Source of the DNA: Muribaculaceae bacterium
GTDB lineage: Bacteria > Bacteroidota > Bacteroidia > Bacteroidales > Muribaculaceae
Assembly: GCA_017557665.1 (NCBI GenBank)
Contig: JAFYYI010000034.1
Coordinates: forward strand, 228,291 to 292,290
Reading direction: 5' to 3'
Length of the DNA: 64,000 bases
Part shown: positions 55,505-63,866 of the stretch, in pieces
How positions within the stretch are numbered: the first letter of the stretch is position 1
How the letters are laid out: every line of letters begins with the position of its first letter
The notes under the pieces: generated by a model
What the model was told of the DNA's origin: nothing
Databases searched by the model: none
What the model saw: the letters and a program-made list of their open reading frames with translations, nothing else
Position numbers and translations under genes: made by a program

Positions 55505-55532
55505 AAAGGCTTACCGATCTCGGTAAGCCTTT
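55505..55532. terminator. Bidirectional terminator between GT2 and the His-rich gene
   Basis: AAAGGCTTACCG pairs perfectly with CGGTAAGCCTTT around ATCT. On the minus strand the stem is followed by a run of T, so it also serves the His-rich gene. Confidence 0.9.
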
Positions 55533-55553
55533 CCTCTACTCATTTAATAACCC

Positions 55554-55880
55554 TTATCTCAAAAATCCTGCGACAACATAAACTGTTCCGGTGCGTGTTG
55601 GAATCATTCGATAGATCACTCCGTCGGCAAGCCACATGCGTTCACGATTAACTATGATGAACTTGCCATGTACGGGACGATGGGCGAAGCGAGTGCCCAT
55701 AACCGGGCGGTGGTGAGAGAAGCGTTTGCCTACAGCCGGATGATGAGCGACATGCATCCTGTGCTCGATGCGGGCCTTCGGCTTTGCCTCATGACGATGC
55801 TTGTGATTAGCAGCCATTGCGGTGCTGGGCATGAGTAACGCGATAGTCGCAATTACGCTCATTAAAACTTTAGCTTTCAT
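55554..55880 (-). CDS. Small exported His-rich basic protein
   Basis: A 108-residue protein with a signal peptide (MKAKVLMSVIATIALLMPSTAMA) and a mature part that begins ANHKHRHEAKP and holds about a dozen histidines and many arginines up to residue 70. The C-terminal 35 residues are less polar (FIIVNRERMWLADGVIYRMI). I do not recognise a family. It is divergent from a P1B metal ATPase that also has a His-rich N terminus. Binding of zinc or a similar metal in the periplasm is a reasonable inference. The terminator on the minus strand lies 20 bp after the stop. Confidence 0.72.
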   Translation of the reverse strand: MKAKVLMSVIATIALLMPSTAMAANHKHRHEAKPKARIEHRMHVAHHPAVGKRFSHHRPVMGTRFAHRPVHGKFIIVNRERMWLADGVIYRMIPTRTGTVYVVAGFLR

Positions 55881-56108
55881 AATCTTCTCTGTTTTGTGTC
55901 AAGGTCACCGGGGTGGCCTCGACTGGTGAAACAATGTTCGTTGTTTGTCTTTTAGACCCACCAGGCCATCAAAAGTTAAAAGCTTTTCCAGCCGTTATAG
56001 ACCCACAACAGGATTTTGCCTATCAATCCACCGTTCTTGCAGACCAACGACACGCCATCGAATGGGCTCGGCACCCATCTTTGCAACCGAGTTGCACGCC
56101 AATGTGTG

Positions 56109-56116
56109 TAACTTTG
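56109..56116 (+). promoter_or_regulatory. Probable -7 box of the metal ATPase gene
   Basis: TAACTTTG fits TAnnTTTG, 32 bp before the ATG. The nearest TTTG (56080-56083) is too far (25-nt spacer), so regulation by an activator is possible. The rest of the 267-bp divergent gap holds no gene I can see. Confidence 0.5.
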
Positions 56117-56147
56117 CCGCCAGAATAACAATTAAACAGACAAGACA

Positions 56148-58055
56148 ATGGCACATCAACACGAACACAATCATAACGATGAACACGAACACGAAGAGGA
56201 AATGAGCTGGTGGAAACCGGCATTCTCGTTGGCCCTGCTCGTGGCGGGCATCGTGATGAACGCTGCCGGCGTGGCATGGTTCCAAAATCACTGGGTGCAG
56301 TTGGCATGGTATGCCCTGGCTTGGTTACCCACGGGACTGGGAGTGCTGTGCGAAGCCATCGAGGAGGCCCGTGAGGGCGAGGTCTTCAGCGAATTCCTGT
56401 TGATGTCGGTGGCCAGCATCGGAGCTTTTGCCATCGGCGAGTTTCCCGAGGCAGTGGCGGTGATGACACTGTACTGCATCGGCGAGTGGCTGCAAGATCG
56501 CGCCGTGGGGCGTGCAAGAGGGAATATCCAGTCATTGATAGCCCTGCGTCCCGACCATGCCGTAATCATCAGGGGAGATGAACGCGTCAAAATAGAACCC
56601 ACCGAGGTCATGGTGGATGATCTCGTGGAGGTCAAGCCTGGTGAGCGCGTGCCTATCGACGGGACACTCATGGGCGAGGCGGCCGCATTTGACACCGCAG
56701 CCCTCACGGGTGAGAGCATGCCGCGCGTCATCGAGCACGGCGGCGAGGTGCCGGCCGGCATGATAGCCAGCGAGCGCGTCGTTTGCATCAAGGCCGTGCG
56801 TCCTGCCAGCGAGAGCGCCGTGTCGCGCATCCTGCACCTGGTCGAAGAAGCGACCGAAAACAAAGCGCCTTCCGAGCTGTTCATCCGCCGTTTTGCCAAG
56901 GTGTACACGCCTGTCGTGGTGGGACTCGCCGTGCTGGTAGTCGCCCTGCCGTGGCTCTATTCGCTGGTTGCACCGGCGTTTGACTATGAGTTTATCCAAT
57001 GGCTGCACCGGGCCCTGGTTTTCCTTGTCATCTCGTGCCCGTGCGCCCTGGTCATCAGCATTCCGCTGAGTTACTTCGCCGGCATCGGTGCCGCCTCGCG
57101 TCGCGGTATCCTGTTCAAGGGCAGCAACTACCTGGACGCCATCGCCCAGATTGACACCGTCGTGTTTGACAAGACAGGGACATTGACGACCGGCAGTTTT
57201 GCCGTGAGCAAAGTCACCGGATTGACCGATGAGCAGGTGGCCACCGTCGCAGCCATCGAGCAGGACAGTCCCCACCCCATCGCTCACGCCATCACGAGCT
57301 ATCGCCAGCCTGCCCAAACCACCGTCAGCGAGTTGAGGAACATCGCCGGTTACGGCCTGAGCGCCCAAGTCGACGGACAATCGTGGCTAGTGGGCACACC
57401 GCGCCTGCTGGAGCATGAGGGTGTCGATTTCCCGCATGAGTTAAAGGATGTGGTCGGGACTATGGTCGCTGTGGCGATTGACCGCAAATATGCAGGCCAC
57501 ATCGTGCTTGCCGACCAGCCCAAGGAGGATGCCAAACGCGCCATCGAGAGCCTTAGAGCCCAGCGCATCGAGACTGTCATGCTCTCGGGCGACAAACAAG
57601 CACTGGCCGATGAGGTGGCACATCAATTGGGCATGTCACAAGCCCATGGCGACCTGCTGCCGCAAGGCAAGGTGGAACATATCGAGCGCATCAAGCAGAA
57701 TGGGCATCAGGTGGCCTTTGTGGGCGACGGCATCAACGATGCGCCAGTGCTCGCCATGAGCGACGTGGGCATCGCAATGGGCGGCCTGGGCAGCGATATG
57801 GCGGTAGAGACGGCCGATGTGGTCATCCAGACCGACCAGCCCTCGCGTGTGGCCGAGGCAGTGAACCTGGGGCGCCGCACACGCCGCATCGTCACCCAGA
57901 ACATCGCTCTTGCCATCGGCATCAAGGTGCTGGTGATGATTCTGGGCGTGCTGGGCATTGCCAACCTGTGGGAGGCTGTGTTGGCCGACGTGGGCGTAGC
58001 CCTGCTGTGCGTGCTCAACTCCCTGCGACTGATGCACCACTCAAACAACATCTGA
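56148..58055 (+). CDS. P1B-type heavy-metal-transporting ATPase (Zn/Cd/Pb-type)
   Basis: A 635-residue inner-membrane pump. The usual HMA metal domain is absent; the N terminus is His/Glu-rich instead (HQHEHNHNDEHEHEEE, residues 3-18). The transmembrane metal site CPC is at 297-299 in ISCPCALVIS. The phosphorylation Asp341 is in FDKTGTLTTG, the nucleotide-domain HP motif is in QDSPHPIAHAI, and VAFVGDGINDAPVLAMSDVG closes the P domain. The CPC and DxG-type pattern fit P1B-2 pumps that export zinc, cadmium or lead. The ion is inferred. The His-rich exported protein is divergent upstream. Confidence 0.92.
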   Translation: MAHQHEHNHNDEHEHEEEMSWWKPAFSLALLVAGIVMNAAGVAWFQNHWVQLAWYALAWLPTGLGVLCEAIEEAREGEVFSEFLLMSVASIGAFAIGEFPEAVAVMTLYCIGEWLQDRAVGRARGNIQSLIALRPDHAVIIRGDERVKIEPTEVMVDDLVEVKPGERVPIDGTLMGEAAAFDTAALTGESMPRVIEHGGEVPAGMIASERVVCIKAVRPASESAVSRILHLVEEATENKAPSELFIRRFAKVYTPVVVGLAVLVVALPWLYSLVAPAFDYEFIQWLHRALVFLVISCPCALVISIPLSYFAGIGAASRRGILFKGSNYLDAIAQIDTVVFDKTGTLTTGSFAVSKVTGLTDEQVATVAAIEQDSPHPIAHAITSYRQPAQTTVSELRNIAGYGLSAQVDGQSWLVGTPRLLEHEGVDFPHELKDVVGTMVAVAIDRKYAGHIVLADQPKEDAKRAIESLRAQRIETVMLSGDKQALADEVAHQLGMSQAHGDLLPQGKVEHIERIKQNGHQVAFVGDGINDAPVLAMSDVGIAMGGLGSDMAVETADVVIQTDQPSRVAEAVNLGRRTRRIVTQNIALAIGIKVLVMILGVLGIANLWEAVLADVGVALLCVLNSLRLMHHSNNI

Positions 58056-58060
58056 TTTTC

Positions 58061-58095
58061 AAACAACTTGAACAACGTTGAACAACAGGAACAAC
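58061..58095. repeat. Short AACAAC-type tandem tract
   Basis: Repeats of GAACAAC/TTGAACAACG occur just after the ATPase stop. Low complexity, no coding potential. Confidence 0.6.
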
Positions 58096-58177
58096 TTACC
58101 TGCATCTCTTAACATTGGAACGATTGCGTGGGACAGTTCTCTTGCCTAAAAAGGATGCTGTAGTGGTAAAGAATTAC

Positions 58178-58209
58178 CGGGACCTTGCCGTTGAGGTGGC
58201 AAGGTCCCG
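58178..58209 (+). terminator. Terminator after the metal ATPase gene
   Basis: CGGGACCTTGCC pairs perfectly with GGCAAGGTCCCG (12 bp, 8-nt loop). Confidence 0.8.
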
Positions 58210-58262
58210 ATAATATTCTTATAGAGCAGGGCTCTCTAAGCCCTAAACTCTAAACTTTCTAT

Positions 58263-58280
58263 TTTGGGAAATGTCCCAAA
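58263..58280 (-). terminator. Small hairpin after the M3 peptidase gene
   Basis: TTTGGGA pairs with TCCCAAA around a 4-nt loop, a few bases after the minus-strand stop codon. Confidence 0.5.
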
Positions 58281-58285
58281 CAGAA

Positions 58286-60409
58286 TTATTTCAGGCCGCG
58301 GTTGCGGAGCAGGGCGTCAACGGTGGGCGCCTGGCCACGGTACTGCTTGTAGAGCTCCATGGGATCCATGGTGTCGCCCGACTCAAGAAGTTTCTTGAAG
58401 GCGTCGGCAGTAGCCTTGTCAAAGCAACCGGCTTTCTCGAAGGGCAGGTAACCGTCGGCCTCGAGCACCTGAGCCCACAGATAGGTGTAGTAACCGCAAG
58501 CATACTCATCACTGGCGAAGACATGCTTGAAGTAGGGGCTGCGATAGCGGAACTCGACGAGGGTGGGCATATTGAGCTGGGTCTTCACGTCCTGCTCAAA
58601 GGCTTTCACGTCGATGTTCTTCACATCCTCGGGAGTCCAAACCTTCTTGTGCCAGTACAGGTCCATGAGGGCGGCACCAACGAGCTCGGTGGTCATGAAG
58701 CCCATGTTGAACTGAGCGCTCTCGTTGAGCTTCTGCACGAGGCTGTCGGGAATCACCTCACCAGTCTTGTAGTGATGGGCATAGTTCTTCAGCACCTCAG
58801 GCTCAAATGCCCAGTGCTCGTTGATCTGCGAGGGCATCTCGACGATGTCGCGGTCGGTGTTAGTGCCTGCCAGGCCACGATACTGCACTTGAGTCAACAT
58901 GCCGTGGAGGGCGTGGCCGAACTCGTGGAAGACGGTCTGAACATCATCCCAGGTGAGCAGCGAGGGCATGTCGCCCGAAGGACGAGCCATGTTGCCCACA
59001 TTGTAGATGATGGGACGGATGTTCTTACCGCCATAGTTGTAGGCCTCCTGCATGGCATTCATCCATGCACCGGGAGCCTTCACGTCACGAGGCAGGTAGT
59101 CGGTCATGAAGATGGCGAGGTGCTTGCCCTCGGCATCCTTCACGTCATAGACCTTGACCTCGGGATTGTACTTGGGTGCATCAGGCAGTTCCTCGAAGGT
59201 GAGGCCATAGAGCTTGTTAGCGGCAAAGAAGATACCGTTCTTCACCACGCTGTCAAGGGCGAAGTAGGGACGCACGTCGTCCTCACTGAAGTTGAATTTC
59301 TCCTTTTTCACCTTCTCGGCATAGTAGTAATAGTCACAAGCCTCAATCTTGGCGGTGTCGCCGTGAGCGGCAGCATAGGCCTGCATGTCGGCGACCTCCT
59401 CGTCAACCTTCTTGATAGCGGGGCGCCAGAGTTGCATGAGCAGATCCTCGGCAGCCTGAGGCGTCTTAGCCATGTAAGGATCGGTAGCATAGTCGGCAAA
59501 GGTCTTGAAACCGAGCAGGTTGGCCTTCTGCTGACGCAGCATGAGGATGTTGCGGATGTTCTCGCTGTTGTCGTACTCATCGCCGTGGTTGGCGGTGCTG
59601 GTGTAGGTCTCATACATCTTGCGGCGCAAGTCGCGGCTGTCGGCATAGGTCAGCACGGGGAGGCGCGTTGCGGCGATGGCATTGAAGGCCCACTGGCCCT
59701 TCTTGCCCTTGTCGGCAGCGAGCTTGGCGGCATTGTCGATAATGTCCTGAGAAAGGCCCTTGAGCTCGTCCTTGTTGTCAACGTAGAAGATGCATTCACT
59801 CAGGTCATGCTGGATGTTGTTACCGAACTTAAGCTGGAAATCACCAAGCTTCTGGTTGATGTTCTTGAGGCTGTCCTTCTGGGCGGCGGTCAAGAGGGCG
59901 CCATTGCGGACAAACTTCTTGTAATACTTCTCAGTGAGGCGCTTCTGGATAGAATCCATGCCAAGTTTGTCGGCGTTGTCATAGACGGCCTTCACCTTGC
60001 TGAACAGGCTGTCGTTCATATACATCGCGTCGCTCTGTGCAGTGAGCATGGGCAGCAATTCCTCAGACACTTTCTGCATCTCCGTGGTGTTGTCACTCTC
60101 ACTCAAGGCAAACAACACACCACCCACCTTGCTGAGGATTTCGCCACTGTTGTCCAGTGCCAGGATGGTGTTCTCAAAATTAGGCTCTGCCGTGTTCTTG
60201 ATGATGGAATCAATCTCGGCGTTCTGCTGCTCAATACCGGCCTCGACAGCGGGCTTGTAGTGAGCATAAGTGATCTTGTCAAACGGCGGAATGCCGTACT
60301 CGTTGGCGTACTCCGACATAAACGGATTGTTCTCGGTTGATTGCTTGTCGCCACAACTCACGGACACGAGAGCTGCCAAGGCGAAAACGGTGAATAAAAC
60401 TTTCTTCAT
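58286..60409 (-). CDS. M3-family metallopeptidase lipoprotein (Dcp-like dipeptidyl carboxypeptidase)
   Basis: A 707-residue zinc peptidase. The N-terminal lipoprotein signal ends VSVSCGDKQ with Cys19. The zinc site is HEFGHALHGM (His495, Glu496, His499), preceded by DDVQTVFHEFGH. The C-terminal FASDEYACGYYTYLWAQVLEADGY block holds the second half of the active site and is typical of Dcp/oligopeptidase A. Length is standard. It probably trims peptides in the periplasm or at the outer membrane. It is the last gene of the minus-strand set from 63233, 32 bp after the phosphoesterase gene. Confidence 0.95.
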   Translation of the reverse strand: MKKVLFTVFALAALVSVSCGDKQSTENNPFMSEYANEYGIPPFDKITYAHYKPAVEAGIEQQNAEIDSIIKNTAEPNFENTILALDNSGEILSKVGGVLFALSESDNTTEMQKVSEELLPMLTAQSDAMYMNDSLFSKVKAVYDNADKLGMDSIQKRLTEKYYKKFVRNGALLTAAQKDSLKNINQKLGDFQLKFGNNIQHDLSECIFYVDNKDELKGLSQDIIDNAAKLAADKGKKGQWAFNAIAATRLPVLTYADSRDLRRKMYETYTSTANHGDEYDNSENIRNILMLRQQKANLLGFKTFADYATDPYMAKTPQAAEDLLMQLWRPAIKKVDEEVADMQAYAAAHGDTAKIEACDYYYYAEKVKKEKFNFSEDDVRPYFALDSVVKNGIFFAANKLYGLTFEELPDAPKYNPEVKVYDVKDAEGKHLAIFMTDYLPRDVKAPGAWMNAMQEAYNYGGKNIRPIIYNVGNMARPSGDMPSLLTWDDVQTVFHEFGHALHGMLTQVQYRGLAGTNTDRDIVEMPSQINEHWAFEPEVLKNYAHHYKTGEVIPDSLVQKLNESAQFNMGFMTTELVGAALMDLYWHKKVWTPEDVKNIDVKAFEQDVKTQLNMPTLVEFRYRSPYFKHVFASDEYACGYYTYLWAQVLEADGYLPFEKAGCFDKATADAFKKLLESGDTMDPMELYKQYRGQAPTVDALLRNRGLK

Positions 60410-60441
60410 ATCAATAAAACATTAATTATTAATTATATATG

Positions 60442-61593
60442 TTATTTCTCAGTAATGTCAATATCAAAAGTCACCATCAACGGGTAATGGTCACTGGAGC
60501 CGCCCTTGATGCGCTCGGCTGTGATGGCGCGGACGCTGCCGCGATAGAAGACGTGGTCGATGCGAAAGGGCAGATGGTGGCGGTTGTAGGTATAGGCATA
60601 TCCGTGTCCCACGTCCTTCCACGCGTCGGTGAGGTCATCGCCCATGAGCAGTCGATAGGCACGAGACGTTGGCACATCGTTCATGTCGCCACAGACGATG
60701 ACATTGGCCGGCGAGCGGTCAATCTCGTGACGAAGGGTGACCGCGTCGCTGTCGCGCAACATGAAAGAACGGCGCATGCGCTCCAGCGGGGCAGGCTTAA
60801 CATCGGGCGACACCCTCACACTCTGTCCCTTGCCGAAACTGAGGTGATAGGACTGCATGCGGAAGTCCACAAGCCTCAACTGCTTGCCACTGGGGAGCTG
60901 CAGGTCATAGGCGCGCGCCAGATGTGAAATCTGATTCCTGTTGTAGCCCAGAGGCGAGCGATTGTGCCTGGCTTCGCCCAGTGCCACGGTTGTGAATGGA
61001 TAACGCGACAAGATATTGAGTCCTTCAATGCTCTGATAGCGATAAGGATACTTGGCCGTGACCTCGTCCCAATAGGGCTTTACCGACGGCACCTCGCCCC
61101 AGTCTATACCGCCCGGACTGCCCTCTTGCAGGAGCACCACATCGGGGCCGGCGTCAAGAATGAGCCGCATCGAAGCCGACGGCGGTGTTCCCAACTCGGG
61201 ATCATTATAATTGAAGGCGAGCGCATTATAGGTCATCACCTTGAGCACCGACCTGGAGTCTATCGGGACTGGGGGGCGGTCATCGCTGTCGTTAGTGGGC
61301 ACATAGATGCCAAAAACCGGCAAGGTGGCCAGGCATGCCACAATCAGGGTCAAGGCAGCAATCCAGCGCTTGAACAAGAGGGCTAACACAAGCACCAGCA
61401 AAGCCAGCACGAGCATCGGCATATAGGCCAAGGTCAGAAAGGGTGCGGCGACAAAGGAAGAGGCGCTGATTTTACCTGAATAAGCGCAAAGGACAAGCAC
61501 TGCGGCAAACAGCAGTGTGAACACCTCGAACAGCCGTTTGCGACGTTTCGGGCGCCTGTAGGAATAACCGTGTCTCTTATCCTTGGTCAACAT
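60442..61593 (-). CDS. Membrane-anchored endonuclease/exonuclease/phosphatase (EEP) family protein
   Basis: A 383-residue protein with two or three N-terminal hydrophobic helices (about 24-105) and a C-terminal EEP catalytic domain. That domain has MTYNALAF, VLLQEGS, NVIVCGDMNDVP and the catalytic GSSDHYPLMV. The family hydrolyses phosphodiesters in nucleic acids or lipids. This membrane-anchored form is common in Bacteroidetes next to rhomboid genes. It is 34 bp after the second rhomboid gene. The substrate is unknown. Confidence 0.9.
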   Translation of the reverse strand: MLTKDKRHGYSYRRPKRRKRLFEVFTLLFAAVLVLCAYSGKISASSFVAAPFLTLAYMPMLVLALLVLVLALLFKRWIAALTLIVACLATLPVFGIYVPTNDSDDRPPVPIDSRSVLKVMTYNALAFNYNDPELGTPPSASMRLILDAGPDVVLLQEGSPGGIDWGEVPSVKPYWDEVTAKYPYRYQSIEGLNILSRYPFTTVALGEARHNRSPLGYNRNQISHLARAYDLQLPSGKQLRLVDFRMQSYHLSFGKGQSVRVSPDVKPAPLERMRRSFMLRDSDAVTLRHEIDRSPANVIVCGDMNDVPTSRAYRLLMGDDLTDAWKDVGHGYAYTYNRHHLPFRIDHVFYRGSVRAITAERIKGGSSDHYPLMVTFDIDITEK

Positions 61594-61627
61594 ACCCTTA
61601 CATTATCGTTTTCTCAACAAGGCTACA

Positions 61628-62545
61628 TCATGACTTGGAGCCACGCGAGACCTTGAACAACTTGTCACGCTCCTCGTCGGTGAGGGCGTCATATCCTGAA
61701 TCCTTGATTTTCTTCAGAATTGTGTCCAGTTCCTCCTCGCTGACACCGTCGGCCATGCGGCTAGAAGGCTTTTGAGCAGAGTTCTGTCCAAGTTTGTCAT
61801 TTTTTGGCGAGCGCTTGAACTTGAGTTTCCTGAACGAGCGGCCGTTGAACAAACCGACGATGAAGTCGATAAATGCATTCAGCGGGCGTGTGATGTCCCG
61901 CCCACGCCTGATGCGCCAGCCGAACCATGCCCCCACACCGATACCGCCGATGTGAGCCGCACAGGTTGTCAGTAGCGCGGCATGATCCACGCTGAGGATT
62001 ACGAACACTATCGAAACCAGCGCTATCCACTTGAGTGACACTTCGCCAAAAAACAGCAGTCCCATCTTGTAATCGGGCACATAGACTGCCGTAGCCACGA
62101 CAATGGCCAGAACCGATGCCGATGAGCCAATCAACCAATGGTTTCTCCCCACGAAGTTGGGGAACAGGTTGCACAGCAACAAGAACAATGCCGCACCACC
62201 CAAGCCTCCGATAATGTAGAGAGCCGTGAGTTGCTTGGGTGAGAAAAATTCCATGAAGATAGCCCCCACCCAGTAGAGCCACAGCATGTTGAACAGTATG
62301 TGCAACAGTTTGTAGTGGGTAAACATATAGGTGAGCAGTGTCCATGGATGCTTGATTAACATCACCAGATAGCTGGGCAATCCCAGCCAGTCCATGATTT
62401 CCGAGACATTGATATGGAAAAACACGGCCAGGAAAGCCAGAATGCGCAATATCAAGAAAATGACGATGTTGATGAGAATTAGTTTCATCAGCATCGAGCC
62501 CTTAAGATGTTTGAGCCAAATTCCTTTAATAAGTGATACGGCCAT
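61628..62545 (-). CDS. Rhomboid-family intramembrane serine protease (second)
   Basis: A 305-residue polytopic protein with catalytic Ser142 in LIGSSASVLA and His198 in AAHIGGIGVG, plus HILFNMLWLYWVG in the helix-2 region. The cytoplasmic C-terminal tail from about 240 is charged (EEELDTILKKIKDSGYDALTDEER) when read in parts. It overlaps the first rhomboid gene by 20 bp; Met18 or Met20 could be the true start. It cleaves membrane proteins within the bilayer; targets are unknown. Confidence 0.9.
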   Translation of the reverse strand: MAVSLIKGIWLKHLKGSMLMKLILINIVIFLILRILAFLAVFFHINVSEIMDWLGLPSYLVMLIKHPWTLLTYMFTHYKLLHILFNMLWLYWVGAIFMEFFSPKQLTALYIIGGLGGAALFLLLCNLFPNFVGRNHWLIGSSASVLAIVVATAVYVPDYKMGLLFFGEVSLKWIALVSIVFVILSVDHAALLTTCAAHIGGIGVGAWFGWRIRRGRDITRPLNAFIDFIVGLFNGRSFRKLKFKRSPKNDKLGQNSAQKPSSRMADGVSEEELDTILKKIKDSGYDALTDEERDKLFKVSRGSKS

Positions 62546-63233
62546 GATTGATAGTCCCGTCGTGTTTCCAGTATAATATCATGATAATTCCGGCAATCAT
62601 ACCACCGAGATGAGCGAAATGAGCCACATTGTCCATCGACCGTGTCACACCGAAGAATAATTCCAGCAGACCATAGCCAATGACCACGAACCGGGCCTGA
62701 ATCGGGAACGGGAAAGGAATGATGTACATCTTCATCTTCGGGAAAATCATGCCGAAGGCCAAGAGGATTCCGAAGACGGCACCCGAAGCGCCCACGGTGG
62801 GAATATCATAAGCACTGACGAGGACCAGTTCCCCGGTCTCGGGATTGAGCGCTTTAAAGAATTCCGGCAAGGTGAACTGCCAGACAAGTTCTTGGACCAA
62901 AGCGGCGCCCAAGCCACAAACAATATAATAGAGCAAATAGCGCTTGGAGCCCAACACATGCTCCACCAGGCTACCGAACATGAACAAGGAGAACATGTTG
63001 CAGAAGACATGCACAAAGCTGGACTTGTCATGCAGGAACATATAGGTGAAGAACTGTGCCGGATTAAAAAGGTCACTTTTCCAGTAATGGAGCGCCAGTT
63101 GCCGGAACAGGTCGATGTTGAACTTCTGCTCAAATACGATAGAAGCCAGCCAAATCAAAATGTTGATAATCAACAAGTGCTTGGTTACAGGCTTGATTGA
63201 AGACAAAAAAGAACCACTATTGTATCGCATCAT
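62526..63233 (-). CDS. Rhomboid-family intramembrane serine protease (first)
   Basis: A 235-residue polytopic protein with catalytic Ser150 in VGASGAVFGI and His208 in HFAHLGGMIAG, and HVFCNMFSLFMFG in helix 2. It is the first gene of the minus-strand run rhomboid, rhomboid, EEP protein, M3 peptidase. It overlaps the next gene by 20 bp, suggesting coupled translation and perhaps paired action. Confidence 0.93.
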   Translation of the reverse strand: MMRYNSGSFLSSIKPVTKHLLIINILIWLASIVFEQKFNIDLFRQLALHYWKSDLFNPAQFFTYMFLHDKSSFVHVFCNMFSLFMFGSLVEHVLGSKRYLLYYIVCGLGAALVQELVWQFTLPEFFKALNPETGELVLVSAYDIPTVGASGAVFGILLAFGMIFPKMKMYIIPFPFPIQARFVVIGYGLLELFFGVTRSMDNVAHFAHLGGMIAGIIMILYWKHDGTINHGRITY

Positions 63234-63252
63234 CTGTTATCATTTAATGGCA

Positions 63253-63260
63253 CAAAAATA
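63253..63260 (-). promoter_or_regulatory. Probable -7 box of the rhomboid run
   Basis: Minus-strand TATTTTTG fits TAnnTTTG, about 20 bp before the start. The -33 element is weak (CTTG at 63278-63281). Confidence 0.4.
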
Positions 63261-63352
63261 CTGAAAAAGTCCTAAATCAAGGCCATTTAGCTACTAAAAT
63301 TCCCCAAAAAACGCTATTTTGCGGCTTTTTCATTGATTTTTTTTGATTTTTT

Positions 63353-63383
63353 TTTGCTGAAATCGTTGTTTTACTTATATTTG
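63353..63383 (+). promoter_or_regulatory. Promoter of the HU gene
   Basis: TTTG (63353-63356), 19-nt spacer, TATATTTG (63376-63383): a full consensus match, with T-rich sequence before it as in strong promoters. Confidence 0.85.
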
Positions 63384-63442
63384 CGCAAACAAAACTACTA
63401 CTCATTTTATTCACATAACTAATTTTATAAAAAACTTACACT

Positions 63443-63727
63443 ATGAACAAGACTGAATTAGTACAAGCAATCGCTGAAAAAGCCAATCTTACAAAGGTAC
63501 AGGCTAAGGCCGCTCTCGATGCAACCCTCGAGGCTGTTGGTGGCGCACTGAAGGCTGGTGACAAGGTAGCACTCATCGGTTTTGGTACTTTCCAGGTTAT
63601 TAAGAAAGACAAACGCGAGGGTATCAACCCCGCCACCAAGGCTAAGATCACCATCCCCGCAAAGAAGGTGGTTAAGTTCAAAGCTGGTGCCGATCTGGCC
63701 GTTAAAGTAAACAGCAAGAAGAAATAA
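63443..63727 (+). CDS. HU-family DNA-binding protein
   Basis: A 94-residue histone-like protein, MNKTELVQAIAEKANLTKVQ at the start, GFGTFQVIKKDKREGINPATK in the arm region and a basic C terminus (VNSKKK). It bends and compacts DNA as a dimer. Strong promoter, strong terminator and GCT/AAG-rich codons suggest high expression. Confidence 0.97.
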   Translation: MNKTELVQAIAEKANLTKVQAKAALDATLEAVGGALKAGDKVALIGFGTFQVIKKDKREGINPATKAKITIPAKKVVKFKAGADLAVKVNSKKK

Positions 63728-63750
63728 TCTATTGCTTGTGCAAGAGACAG

Positions 63751-63789
63751 CAGCCGTGGCTCGTGTTGAGTCGCGGCTGTTTGTTTTTG
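63751..63789 (+). terminator. Rho-independent terminator of the HU gene
   Basis: CAGCCGTGGCTC pairs with GAGTCGCGGCTG (12 bp, two G-U pairs, 5-nt loop), followed by TTTGTTTTT. Confidence 0.9.
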
Positions 63790-63803
63790 CTCGCTGCGCG
63801 AGC

Positions 63804-63842
63804 AGGTTAGAGGTTAGAGGTTAAGGGTTAAAGGTTAAAGGG
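63804..63842. repeat. GGTTA-type tandem tract
   Basis: About six units of GGTTAGA/GGTTAAA lie between the HU terminator and the IS end. Low complexity. Confidence 0.65.
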
Positions 63843-63866
63843 GCATCCACACTCGGATTCGAGTGA

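Noticed and set aside
58271..60340. A 689-codon open frame on the plus strand opposite the M3 peptidase gene
   Set aside because: The minus-strand frame has a lipoprotein signal, a zinc motif and a full family match. The opposite frame reads as hydrophobic low-diversity sequence rich in Leu, Val, Gly and His, as expected from the complement of GC-biased codons.
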